The notes beneath the pieces were generated by a model. The model did not search any database. It was not told the origin of the DNA and saw only the letters and a program-made list of their open reading frames with translations. The translations under genes and the position numbers were made by a program. Source: Planctomycetota bacterium (GTDB lineage Bacteria > Planctomycetota > UBA1135 > GCA-002686595). Taken from it: a stretch of DNA of 10,087 nucleotides. Within the stretch, counting starts at the first letter, position 1, and each line of letters begins with the position of its first letter. Shown piece after piece: positions 1 through 7,454 of this stretch. The stretch spans positions 1 to 10,087 of the forward strand of contig JAKVCE010000050.1 of NCBI GenBank assembly GCA_022447405.1, read 5' to 3'.

Positions 1-1
1 G

Positions 2-646
2 CTCATGAACGCAAGGGTCCCGCGCGCGCTCGGAGAGTGGGCGAGGGAGACTGGTGCCAGGCTCATCCACGTCTCCACCGACCTTGTCTTTGGAGCCGAG
101 CCTGCACCGCCAGGCGGATTCCGCGAGGAGGATGAGCCCGCGCCCATCAGCGTCTACGGCGAGAGCAAGGCGGCTGGAGAGCGGGAGCTCCTCGAGGTCT
201 GTTCAGACGCGCTCGTGGTGCGGCTGCCGCTGCTCTATGGCAGTGGGCTTGGGACGGGGCGTGGCGCCTCCGAGGACCTCTTCGCCACCTTGGCGCGCGG
301 CGAGGCGGCGCGTCTCTTTGAGGATGAGTGGCGTACCCCCTTGCCCGTCAACGTGGCGGCCGCTGCCTTGGTAGAGCTCTGTGGCCGAGAGGAGAGCGGG
401 CTCCTGCACGTCTCCGGGGTCGAGCGAGTGTCTAGGCTCGAGCTCGGTCGCGCGCTCCACGCGCGCAAATACGACGACCCTGAGAGGGCAGCGCGAGAGC
501 TCGTCGGCTGCGTTCGGGCAGACCTCGACCTCTCTCCCCAGAGACCTGAGGACACGAGCCTGTGTAGTGCGCGCGCGCGCTCCATCCTGGAGACCAAACT
601 GCCAGGGCTGGAGGATGGCGTCGACCTGGCGCTTGCCTCTGCTTGA
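2..646 (+). CDS. dTDP-4-dehydrorhamnose reductase-like (RmlD family), 5'-truncated by window
   Basis: This is a short-chain dehydrogenase/reductase of the RmlD_sub_bind type, which typically reduces dTDP-4-dehydro-L-rhamnose in sugar-nucleotide synthesis. The frame is open at the left edge, so the ATG at 5 is probably internal and the Rossmann glycine motif lies outside the window. Counting from that ATG, HVSTDLVFG (about 22-30) matches the family STDYVFDG strand. YGESKAAGE (51-59) supplies the catalytic Tyr51 and Lys55. RPEDTSL followed by a leucine-rich tail matches the family C-terminus. About 80 N-terminal residues are probably missing. valS follows on the same strand. Specificity for rhamnose over another deoxysugar, or a general SDR role, cannot be settled, and no other sugar-nucleotide gene is in view. 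Confidence 0.75.
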   Translation, partial: LMNARVPRALGEWARETGARLIHVSTDLVFGAEPAPPGGFREEDEPAPISVYGESKAAGERELLEVCSDALVVRLPLLYGSGLGTGRGASEDLFATLARGEAARLFEDEWRTPLPVNVAAAALVELCGREESGLLHVSGVERVSRLELGRALHARKYDDPERAARELVGCVRADLDLSPQRPEDTSLCSARARSILETKLPGLEDGVDLALASA

Positions 647-669
647 CGCCGCGATGGGGAGGGGGTGAA

Positions 670-720
670 GTGTTCCGTCTGCGCGGCCGCCCCCCTCACC
701 CTCCGTGGATCCACTGCTGA
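670..720 (+). CDS. possible 16-codon leader peptide upstream of and overlapping valS
   Basis: A GTG at 670 opens a short frame (initiator then FRLRGRPPHPPWIHC) that ends at TGA 718-720. The last base of this stop is the first base of the likely valS ATG (TGATG arrangement). A strong purine-rich site, GGGGAGGGGGTGAA (656-669), has its GGAGG core at 658-662, 7 nt before the GTG. That same site is too far from valS itself to serve it. The layout suggests translation of a leader with coupled reinitiation at valS. The peptide holds two Pro-Pro pairs followed by Trp and no internal valine, so classical Val-codon attenuation is not supported. It could still be chance. Confidence 0.4.
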   Translation: MFRLRGRPPHPPWIHC

Positions 721-3395
721 TGGAACTCCCCAACAGATACACCCCGAACGAGCACGAGTCCTCCGTCTACTCCCGCTGGGAGGAGAGCGGCTGCTTCCAG
801 CCTAAGGAGGACCCCACAGGCGAAGGGCGCACCTACTGCGTGATGATCCCGCCCCCGAACGTCACGGGTGCCCTGCACATGGGGCACGCCCTGAACGGGA
901 CCGTGCAGGACATCTCTGTGCGCTTCCGCAGGATGAGAGGCTTCGAGACCCTCTGGGTGCCGGGCACGGACCACGCGGGCATCGCGACCCAAGCCGTCGT
1001 AGAGAAGCGCCTCTACCAAGAGGAGGGGAAGACGCGCGAGGAGATGGGCCGCGACGACTTCCTCGCTGAGGTCTGGAAGTGGAAGGACGAATACGAGAGC
1101 CGGATCCTCAACCAGATTCGGCGCCTGGGCGCGTCCTGTGACTGGTCGAGGACGGCCTTCACCATGGAGCCGCGGCTGAGCCGCGCGGTACGGGAGTCCT
1201 TCTGTCGTCTCTATGAGCGAGGCCTGATCTACAAGGGCATGCGCCTCGTCAACTGGGACTGCGTCTTGCAGACCGCGATCAGTGACGACGAGATCGAGTA
1301 CGTCTCCCGCAAAGGGAAGCTCTGGTATCTCAAGTACCCCATCGTCGGTCGGGAAGGTGAGTATGTGTGCGTCGCCACGACCCGTCCTGAGACCATGCTC
1401 GGCGACACTGGCGTCGCGGTTCACCCAGAGGACCCGCGCTACGGACCGCTCGTCGGGAGCAAGGTGCGCCTGCCTATCGTTGACCGGGAGATCCCCATCG
1501 TCGCAGACGAGAGCGTTGACCCTGAGTACGGGACCGGCGCGGTGAAGGTGACGCCTGGGCACGACCCCGCGGACTACGAGCGGGGCGCGCGTCACAACCT
1601 GCCGATCATCACGATCCTGGAGAAGGACGGCCGCATCAACGAGGAGGGCGGCGAGTTCGAGGGGAAGTCTCGCGAGGAGGCGCGCAAGCTCATCGTCGAG
1701 CGCTTTGAAGAGCTCGAGCTCTTGGAGAAGGTCGAGGACATCCAGCACAACGTCTCCTTGAGCGACCGCTCCAAGTCGGCCATCGAGCCCCTCGTCAGCG
1801 AGCAGTGGTTCGTAAAGATGTCAGAGCTCGCTGAGCCCGCGATCAAGGCGGTGGAGACCGGCAAGCTCAAGTTCACGCCGGAGCGCTGGACCCGCACCTA
1901 CCTCAGCTGGCTCGAGAACGTCCAAGACTGGTGCATCTCAAGGCAGCTCTGGTGGGGGCACAGGATCCCCGTCTGGTACGACGAGGACGGGACCCCCTGC
2001 GCGAGCCGGGAGGACTTAGAGCTCGGTGCTCCGCACCCCGAGACCGGCAAGCCCCTCGTCTCGCAAGACCCCGACGTGCTCGACACCTGGGCCTCCTCAT
2101 GGCTCTGGCCCTTCGCGACCCTCGGCTGGCCCGATCAGACCGAGGACCTCGCGCGCTTCTACCCGACGCACTTCCTCTCTACCGCGCAAGAGATCATCTA
2201 TCTCTGGGTCGCGCGCATGGTCATGGCTGGCTACGCCTTCCTCGACCACTTGCCGGAGGAGGAGCGCTGCCCCTTCGAGGTCTGCAACATCCACGCGACC
2301 TTGCTCGACGCGAAGGGCAAGCGCATGAGCAAGTCCGCGGGCAACGGCATCGATCCGATCGAGATGGTCGATGAGTACGGGGCGGACGCCGTTCGCTTGA
2401 GCCTGATCCTGCTCACGAAGGAGGGGCAGGACACGCGCCTGTCGCCGGACAAGATCGACCAGGCCTGGCGCTTCGGCAACAAGGTCTGGAACGCGGCGCG
2501 CTTCGTGCTCATGAGCATGGAGGGCGAGCGCGCTGGCGGGACCTCCGCTGAGGCAACGCTCATTGAGGATCGCTGGATCCTCTCGCGACTCGCGCAGACC
2601 ATCGAGCAGGTGACCTCTGACCTCGACGGGTACCGCTTCAATGATGCGGCGATGACGGTCTATCGCTTCGTCTGGAACGACTTCTGCGACTGGTACCTGG
2701 AGCTCGTGAAGTCTCGGATGTCAGACGAGGGGCCCTCTGGAGCGGCGGCGCGAGGGACTCTCGCACGGATCTTGAGAGACATCCTCGGGCTTCTCCACCC
2801 CTTCACCCCGTTCATGACCGAGGTGCTCACGGATGCCCTCGACGAGGCGCTCGGCGAGTCCTCCGAGGACATGCTTGCCGCTGGCCCTTGGCCGACGGGT
2901 GAGGGCTTAGCGGTAGACGAGGCCGCGGAGGAGGAGATGGGCTTAGTCCAGGACGTGGTCCGCGGCGTCCGTCAGATCCGCATGCTGACGCAGGTGGGCG
3001 AGCGGAGCCCCCTCAAGGCGCTCATCAGGGCGTCCCGCGAGTCAGACCTCGAGGTCCTCAGACAGCACGGCGCCGCGGTCAAGGCGCTCGGCTTCCTGGA
3101 GGAGTGTGAGGTGGGCGCTGACACGGCGCGCCCGGAGGCCTCCGCTGCAGCGGTCGCTGGCGCGGTCCAGATCTTCGTCCCCCTGGGCGAGGAGGTGGAC
3201 CTTGAGGGGCTCCGTGATCAGCTGAAGCGCAAGGCGGAGAAGCTCGAGCAAGGGATCGCTGGCATCGACAAGAAGCTAGGGAACGCGCGCTTCGTGGAGA
3301 ACGCTGATCCTGCGATTGTTGATGCAGAGCGCGAGCGGCGCTCGGAGCTTGAGATCGAGCTCACGAGCCTGCACGAGAACCTCTCTGGGCTCTAG
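720..3395 (+). CDS. valS: valyl-tRNA synthetase
   Basis: This cytoplasmic class I synthetase charges tRNA-Val with valine. With the ATG at 720 the protein has 891 residues, normal for ValS. It has the invariant proline triplet in MIPPPNVTG (PPP 44-46), the HIGH motif as HMGH (53-56), the CP1 editing-domain motif TTRPETMLGDT (220-230), DWCISRQLWWGHRIP starting near 403, and the KMSKS loop as RMSKS (535-539). A charged C-terminal segment from about 826, including LRDQLKRKAEKLEQG, matches the ValS coiled-coil arm. The segment STAQEIIYLWVARM differs a little from the commoner form of that motif. An in-frame GTG at 705 would add five residues but has only pyrimidines upstream. The ATG is preferred because MELPNRYTPNEHE fits the family N-terminus. 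An in-frame stop at 666-668 limits any longer form. The gene may be translationally coupled to the small frame at 670-720. Confidence 0.97.
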   Translation: MELPNRYTPNEHESSVYSRWEESGCFQPKEDPTGEGRTYCVMIPPPNVTGALHMGHALNGTVQDISVRFRRMRGFETLWVPGTDHAGIATQAVVEKRLYQEEGKTREEMGRDDFLAEVWKWKDEYESRILNQIRRLGASCDWSRTAFTMEPRLSRAVRESFCRLYERGLIYKGMRLVNWDCVLQTAISDDEIEYVSRKGKLWYLKYPIVGREGEYVCVATTRPETMLGDTGVAVHPEDPRYGPLVGSKVRLPIVDREIPIVADESVDPEYGTGAVKVTPGHDPADYERGARHNLPIITILEKDGRINEEGGEFEGKSREEARKLIVERFEELELLEKVEDIQHNVSLSDRSKSAIEPLVSEQWFVKMSELAEPAIKAVETGKLKFTPERWTRTYLSWLENVQDWCISRQLWWGHRIPVWYDEDGTPCASREDLELGAPHPETGKPLVSQDPDVLDTWASSWLWPFATLGWPDQTEDLARFYPTHFLSTAQEIIYLWVARMVMAGYAFLDHLPEEERCPFEVCNIHATLLDAKGKRMSKSAGNGIDPIEMVDEYGADAVRLSLILLTKEGQDTRLSPDKIDQAWRFGNKVWNAARFVLMSMEGERAGGTSAEATLIEDRWILSRLAQTIEQVTSDLDGYRFNDAAMTVYRFVWNDFCDWYLELVKSRMSDEGPSGAAARGTLARILRDILGLLHPFTPFMTEVLTDALDEALGESSEDMLAAGPWPTGEGLAVDEAAEEEMGLVQDVVRGVRQIRMLTQVGERSPLKALIRASRESDLEVLRQHGAAVKALGFLEECEVGADTARPEASAAAVAGAVQIFVPLGEEVDLEGLRDQLKRKAEKLEQGIAGIDKKLGNARFVENADPAIVDAERERRSELEIELTSLHENLSGL

Positions 3396-3410
3396 CGCGA
3401 GGCGCGTGGG

Positions 3411-5192
3411 TCAGCTCTTGCGCCAGTCCTGATCGACGACGCCGTCGTTGAAGCGGAGGCCGAGTACGAAGCGTGCGCCCTTGCGGCCCTTGCCAGAGAT
3501 GAAGAGCTCGAACTCGAGCCAGCGCTCGGTGATCTGGACCTCTTCCTCTTCTTCGATGACGGTGAAGACGCGATCCACGGGACCGACGGTGGGCTTCCTC
3601 GGGTTGCCCCACTCGAGCCTGTCCGCCGGGAAGGAGGTCACGGGCTCGGCCTGGGAGTTGAACAAGATGAGCGTGTCTACTGAGGTGTCGAAGCCGAGCG
3701 CCTCCTCTGCCTGCTCACGTTGAGTCTTGTCTGCGGATTCAGCCTCTTGCTCTGCCCCTTCCACCTCCTCCTCGTCATCGGCTGCACCGCCCGCGCCGCG
3801 GAAGGCGATCATCCAAGTCCCCGCTCCGATGGGCGGGTCGATGATCTCCTGGTCTGTCGAGAGCACGCCGAGGTGGACGAGGTCTCCCTCGAGCGAGGCC
3901 TTGCGGAGGTCTCCGAGCGTAGGCATCGGAGCCGTGGTCACAGGGATGAAGGAGATGTAGGAGTAGCTGGAGATGACCTCGTAGTTCGAGGGGAGCTCGC
4001 TCGCGGGGGCCTCGCTGCCTGGGAGCGCGATGCCGCTCCTCCCGCCGTCGCTGGCCTTGGTCTCCCAGCGGTCCATAGCGATGACGAGCTCTGGGGAGTA
4101 CTCCACCGGGCCCGCAGGGGTGCTCGGGCGGAACTCGTTAGGGATGTCGTCCATGACGACCAGGGCGCGATCGAGACCCGGGATCGCTGTGGCTGCGCAG
4201 CGGAAGCCCAGGGAGCTGGTCTTCTGGAAGCGGTCTGAGCCTCGGCGCGTCGTCACGCGGCAGATCTCGCGGGGGCTCTGCACGCTACCTCCGACGACCA
4301 CGCGCTTGTTCGGGTCCCACTTCGCCATCGCGGGCACCTCGACGCGTTTGCTGCCGCGTCCAAACTTGAAGGTCTGCATCTTGTAGCCGTCGTAGGGCAT
4401 GTAGCGAGAGGAGGTCCACTCCCACACGTTCCCGGAGAGGTCGAAGAGCCCGTCCTCTGTCGCGCCCTTTGGGAAGGACGCGATCTGGATGACCTCAGCG
4501 CTGTTGAACTCCATCGAGGCACAGTGCCCATCGCTCCACTCGTCACCCCAAGGGTAGACGCGCTCGGTCCCGCGTCGGGCTGCGTGCTGGTACTCACCCT
4601 CGGACATGAGCCTGAGTCCAGCCCAGCGCGCGTAGGCTCGCGCGTCCTGGTAGTCGACGAAGGTGATGGGGTGGTGTTGCGCGTCATCAGGGACCGCCCA
4701 CTCGGAGTCCTGCCAGTTCTGCTGCCACCAGGCGTCGTCGTCAAAGGGGACCATCTCCGGGAGGTCCTCTCCGGCGTCACGCGCCTCCTTACGGAGCCGG
4801 CCGATCTCTTCTAGGTAGGACATGCGAGCCTCGTTCACGGCCTCCTCACCCCACAGGTGAGGGGGGCGGAAACCAGTGTCTTCGACGAAGGCTGCGTACT
4901 GCTCGTTGCTGACCTCGCTCACCATGAGGAAGAACGGCGCGACCTCCTCGCGGACGAGGGGGGTCTCCGCGACGAACGCGCCAGCGAAGTTCCGCATCGA
5001 CGGAGACTCTTCGAGCATCTCCTCGATCGTCTTCACGTCGTTCCCGACCTGGGTGCGACCGCCCTTCAGATAGATCATTCCGGGAGGGGCGTCGAGTCCC
5101 TTCTTCTGGGCCGCGACCGCGGCGCCGGGGAGGAGGAAGAGGGAGAGGAGGAGGGCGATCTTTGCCAAGGGAGAGCTCCAAAAAGTGGGCAT
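3411..5192 (-). CDS. secreted FGE/SUMF1-fold protein with an unrecognised C-terminal extension
   Basis: The 593-residue protein begins with a signal peptide (hydrophobic 11-28, ending AAVAA), so it is probably exported. Residues about 36-335 are an FGE-sulfatase (SUMF1/EgtB-like) fold: GMIYLKGG (38-45), SNEQYAAFVEDTGF (95-108), PITFVDYQDARAYARWAGLRL (175-195), YPWGDEW (213-219), LSGNVWEWT (252-260), GGS (301-303) and LGFRCA (328-333). True FGE uses two cysteines just after GGS. Here the first position is Ser306 and only Cys311 remains, so formylglycine formation is doubtful. No sulfatase gene is nearby. Residues about 340-593 match no family I recognise and contain acidic runs (473-489 and 547-551). 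Start: the ATG at 5192 abuts a hairpin, while a TTG at 5168 has GGAG 7 nt upstream and gives an equally good signal peptide. The gene lies downstream of the HD-GYP gene on the same strand and converges on valS with a 15-bp gap. Confidence 0.85.
   Translation of the reverse strand: MPTFWSSPLAKIALLLSLFLLPGAAVAAQKKGLDAPPGMIYLKGGRTQVGNDVKTIEEMLEESPSMRNFAGAFVAETPLVREEVAPFFLMVSEVSNEQYAAFVEDTGFRPPHLWGEEAVNEARMSYLEEIGRLRKEARDAGEDLPEMVPFDDDAWWQQNWQDSEWAVPDDAQHHPITFVDYQDARAYARWAGLRLMSEGEYQHAARRGTERVYPWGDEWSDGHCASMEFNSAEVIQIASFPKGATEDGLFDLSGNVWEWTSSRYMPYDGYKMQTFKFGRGSKRVEVPAMAKWDPNKRVVVGGSVQSPREICRVTTRRGSDRFQKTSSLGFRCAATAIPGLDRALVVMDDIPNEFRPSTPAGPVEYSPELVIAMDRWETKASDGGRSGIALPGSEAPASELPSNYEVISSYSYISFIPVTTAPMPTLGDLRKASLEGDLVHLGVLSTDQEIIDPPIGAGTWMIAFRGAGGAADDEEEVEGAEQEAESADKTQREQAEEALGFDTSVDTLILFNSQAEPVTSFPADRLEWGNPRKPTVGPVDRVFTVIEEEEEVQITERWLEFELFISGKGRKGARFVLGLRFNDGVVDQDWRKS
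5176..5179 (-). promoter_or_regulatory. Shine-Dalgarno GGAG supporting an alternative TTG start at 5168
   Basis: On the minus strand GGAG lies 7 nt upstream of TTG 5168-5166. That start would give a protein beginning AKIALLLSLFLLPGAAVAA after the initiator, a compact signal peptide. The ATG at 5192 has only a G-run at 5203-5199 as a possible site, and that run lies inside a hairpin. This site could move the start 24 nt downstream. Confidence 0.4.
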
Positions 5193-5193
5193 G

Positions 5194-5214
5194 AGGGGCC
5201 CCCAAGGGGCCTCT
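5194..5214 (-). promoter_or_regulatory. GC-rich hairpin directly before the FGE-like gene ATG
   Basis: On the minus strand GGCCCC (5211-5206), loop TTG, then GGGGCC (5202-5197) forms a 6-bp stem. Beyond one A/C mismatch, GA/TC adds 2 bp. The stem ends one base before the ATG at 5192 and covers the only G-rich ribosome-binding candidate for that ATG. It could reduce initiation there. There is no T-tract, so it is not an obvious terminator. Confidence 0.35.
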
Positions 5215-5259
5215 GGAGGGAAGCTGATTTGACCTCTTCCCTATCCGTTGAGTCCGAAG

Positions 5260-5287
5260 ATGTTACAGGCCCCTCTCTCTGAGGCAA
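5260..5287 (-). promoter_or_regulatory. weak sigma70-like promoter candidate for the FGE-like gene
   Basis: On the minus strand TTGCCT (5287-5282) and TAACAT (5265-5260) are separated by 16 nt, each matching 4 of 6 consensus positions. They lie in the 126-bp gap (5193-5318) between the HD-GYP gene and the FGE-like gene and could start a separate transcript. In high-GC DNA such matches are common by chance. Apart from this and the hairpin, I see nothing in the gap. Confidence 0.22.
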
Positions 5288-5318
5288 GGGGGGCGCGCTC
5301 TCGCACCCCCTAGCGCTA

Positions 5319-6377
5319 TCACTCGGCGTCTTCGGCCGGGATCACGCCCGCCGCGAGGAGGTCTGTCTGTGGGGCGGCCATCCACTCCTCACCGTGGACC
5401 TCTAGGAGGTCCGTGAAGGCGTCTAAGACCGCAGGGTCAAAGGCGCGCTCTCGCTGGGCCTTGAAGAAGTCGAGGGTCTTGTCGAGCGGCCAGACGTCTT
5501 TATAGGAGCGCTTCGTCGAGAGGCTGTCGAAGACCTCGACCACACCGAGGATGCGCCCGGGCAGAGAGATCTCGTCACCCTTCAGGCGGTGGGGGTAGCC
5601 GGTGCCGTCGTACTTCTCGTGGTGCTCGGCGACGTACTGGCAGACCTCTTGGAGGTAGGGGTTGTCGCCGAGCTTGGAGGCGCCGAGGGCTGGGTGCTTC
5701 TGCACCTCTCGATACTCATCGGGTGTTAGGGGACCAGCCTTGGTGAGGAAGGTCAGGTCCTCGAGGTAGATCTTCCCGTAGTCGTGAGCGATGGCGCCGA
5801 GCTCTAAGCGCTCGGTCTCCGTCGTGTCGAGGTCAAAGCACTCCGCGAGGATCTTGCAGTACTTGCGCGTGCGCTCGCCGTGTCCGGCGGTGTACGGGTC
5901 CACTCGCTCGATGGTGTTCGCGACCATCTCAGAGAGGATGTTGACGACCTCTGTGAACTCGAGCTGACCAGCGTCTACTTCGAGGGTGCGCTCGCGGAGG
6001 GCGCGGTGCACCATCGCTCCGAGGACTACCGGGTCCACGGGCTTCACGAGGTAGTCGAGGGCGCCGCCCTTGATCGCGGACACGGCCCCCTGAACCTCGG
6101 GGTAGCCCGTCATCAAGATCACGACCGCTGAGGGCTGGAGCTCGCGGCAGGCGATGAGGACGCTCTCACCCTTCTCGAAGCCGTCGAAGTGCACGTCAGT
6201 CACCACGGCGTCGACCGTGACCGTCTGGAGCAGGCGGTGCGCCTCCTCTGGGGTGACGGCGAGGCTCACGTCGAAGCCTTGGAGCCCGAGCGCGTGCCCG
6301 AGCAGCTCCAAGGTCGCGCGGTCGTCATCCACGAGGAGGACTGAGGGCGGCGCTGAGTTATGTGCGTGCACGTTCAT
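5319..6377 (-). CDS. response regulator with HD-GYP output domain (probable c-di-GMP phosphodiesterase)
   Basis: The 352-residue cytoplasmic protein has two domains. Residues about 12-128 are a CheY-like receiver: acidic pocket D17-D19, phosphoacceptor Asp61 (VVTDVHFDG), Thr90 (LMTGYP) and Lys112 (LVKPVD). Residues about 140-325 are an HD-GYP domain: H166 (AGHGERT), H198-D199 with K202 (AHDYGKI), H252-H253 and G260-Y261-P262 (HHEKYDGTGYP), then VFDSLSTKRSY. The family hydrolyses cyclic di-GMP using a metal centre, so phosphorylation at Asp61 probably controls that activity. One deviation is VVEVFD, where the family commonly has VADVFD, placing Glu281 at a usually Asp position. No histidine kinase is in the window. 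The gene is divergent from the RluA-family gene, and the FGE-like gene follows on the same strand after 126 bp. The ATG at 6377 has no good ribosome-binding site, only GGGG at 6395-6392. Confidence 0.93.
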   Translation of the reverse strand: MNVHAHNSAPPSVLLVDDDRATLELLGHALGLQGFDVSLAVTPEEAHRLLQTVTVDAVVTDVHFDGFEKGESVLIACRELQPSAVVILMTGYPEVQGAVSAIKGGALDYLVKPVDPVVLGAMVHRALRERTLEVDAGQLEFTEVVNILSEMVANTIERVDPYTAGHGERTRKYCKILAECFDLDTTETERLELGAIAHDYGKIYLEDLTFLTKAGPLTPDEYREVQKHPALGASKLGDNPYLQEVCQYVAEHHEKYDGTGYPHRLKGDEISLPGRILGVVEVFDSLSTKRSYKDVWPLDKTLDFFKAQRERAFDPAVLDAFTDLLEVHGEEWMAAPQTDLLAAGVIPAEDAE

Positions 6378-6389
6378 GGCGGCGTCATT

Positions 6390-6406
6390 GGCCCCAGAGA
6401 GGGGCC
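6390..6406 (-). promoter_or_regulatory. GC-rich hairpin in the leader of the HD-GYP gene
   Basis: GGCCCC (6390-6395), a 5-nt loop, then GGGGCC (6401-6406) forms a 6-bp stem, 13 nt before the HD-GYP ATG. On the minus strand it shares the 11-mer CAGAGGCCCCT with the hairpin before the FGE-like gene (6410-6400 and 5215-5205). The rest of the 81-bp divergent gap (6378-6458) shows no clear promoter. There is no T-tract. Confidence 0.3.
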
Positions 6407-6440
6407 TCTGATGTCCGCTCTTGTACCAAAGCCGCGTGAG

Positions 6441-6456
6441 GGCTTGAAGTGAAGCC
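6441..6456 (+). promoter_or_regulatory. small inverted repeat overlapping the weak ribosome-binding region of the RluA-family gene
   Basis: GGCTT (6441-6445) and AAGCC (6452-6456) flank the loop GAAGTG, ending 2 nt before the ATG at 6459. The loop and right arm (GAAGTGAAG) are the only purine-rich candidate ribosome-binding region, so the stem could modulate initiation. A stem of 5 bp is short and may be chance. Confidence 0.2.
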
Positions 6457-6458
6457 TT

Positions 6459-7454
6459 ATGGCGCTCGGGCTACGTGGCTGTATCGTGTCGTGCGCCGTG
6501 GATACATCTCACGAGTTCACCGTCCAAGCTGCGTCGGAAGGCGCGCGCCTCGACCTCGCCTTCGTGGCATCGATAGAAGGCATCTCGCGTTCGCGAGCGC
6601 AGGGGTGGATCCGCAGCGGGAGGGTGTCTGTGGACGGGGAGGCCTGTCGCCGCCCTGGCCTCCAAGTCCGTGCTGGCCAGACCGTCACACTCCGTGCGCC
6701 AGCACCGCCTGAGAGACCCCCAGAGCGTGATCTTCCCCCCCTGGAGCTGCTCTATGAGGACGAGGACATCCTCGTAGTGAGCAAGCCCGCGGGGCTCTTG
6801 ACCCACGCCAACCGAGAGGGGGACCGCTCGGTCTCAGGTGAGCTGGTCGTTAGCCACGGTCCTCTGCCAGAGGGAGACGTCCCCTTAAGGGCGGGGATCG
6901 TCCATCGCCTCGATCGCGACACGAGCGGCGTGCTCGTCGTCGCTCGCACGCAAGCCGCGCTCGAGTCCCTGCAGCGCGCGTTTCGGGAGCGCGTCGTGCA
7001 GAAGACCTACGAGGGCCTCGTCGCGGGCGCGCCGCGCTTCGACTCTGACTGGGTCGACGCGCCCTTGGGCAGGAGCCCTAGGTACCCCGATCGTCAGAGC
7101 GTGCTCTCCAAGGAGGAGGGCCGGGAGGCGCTCACCTATTGGGAGGTGGTCGAGCGCTTCGAGGGCTACGCGCACCTCAGGCTGAAACCCAAGACTGGGC
7201 GGACGCATCAGCTTCGCGTCCACCTCTCGTCGATCGACCTCGCGATCGTGAGCGATCCGCTCTATCGCTCCAAGGGCGGCAGGCCGGCAGCGCTCCCGTC
7301 CGGCGCCCCCGCACTAGAGCGTCACGCGCTGCACGCAGCCTCGCTCTCCTTCCCTCACCCCAGTACGAACGCGGAGCTGAGCTTCAGCGCGCCGCTCCCT
7401 GCAGACATGCAGGCCGCCCTCGAGTGGCTCCGCTCTGAGCGCGGCAGGGCCTAG
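6459..7454 (+). CDS. RluA-family (RluC/RluD-like) 23S rRNA pseudouridine synthase
   Basis: This enzyme converts specific uridines in RNA, most likely 23S rRNA, to pseudouridine. The 331-residue protein has an N-terminal S4 RNA-binding domain (about 28-80; ARLDLAFVA, then SRSRAQGWIRSGRVSVDG 43-60). The catalytic domain has LYEDEDILVVSKPAGLLTH (98-116), the active-site motif HRLDRDTSG (149-157) with catalytic Asp152, QKTYEGLVAG (181-190), and the conserved GRTHQLRVHL (247-256). Length and domain order fit RluC/RluD; which uridine is modified cannot be told. The ATG at 6459 has only a weak purine-rich upstream region. An in-frame GTG at 6498 would give a more typical N-terminus but has no ribosome-binding site. 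Its TAG stop (7452-7454) overlaps the stop of the convergent lipM/lplA-like gene within CTAG. Confidence 0.93.
   Translation: MALGLRGCIVSCAVDTSHEFTVQAASEGARLDLAFVASIEGISRSRAQGWIRSGRVSVDGEACRRPGLQVRAGQTVTLRAPAPPERPPERDLPPLELLYEDEDILVVSKPAGLLTHANREGDRSVSGELVVSHGPLPEGDVPLRAGIVHRLDRDTSGVLVVARTQAALESLQRAFRERVVQKTYEGLVAGAPRFDSDWVDAPLGRSPRYPDRQSVLSKEEGREALTYWEVVERFEGYAHLRLKPKTGRTHQLRVHLSSIDLAIVSDPLYRSKGGRPAALPSGAPALERHALHAASLSFPHPSTNAELSFSAPLPADMQAALEWLRSERGRA

Noticed and set aside
203..742. Antisense open frames over the RmlD-like gene
   Set aside because: Low-complexity composition without family motifs. The plus-strand frame has clear SDR signatures.
696..1748. Long open frame of 350 codons antisense to valS
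   Set aside because: It mirrors the third-position GC bias of valS on the opposite strand, shows no recognisable motif and lies wholly over a certain valS coding region.
3396..3410. Terminator between valS and the convergent FGE-like gene
   Set aside because: The 15-bp gap has no stem with a T-tract.
6374..6388. Four-codon upstream frame (ATG ACG CCG CCA TGA) overlapping the HD-GYP start
   Set aside because: It is too short, and the nearest G-run is only 3 nt away, a poor initiation spacing. Chance is sufficient.
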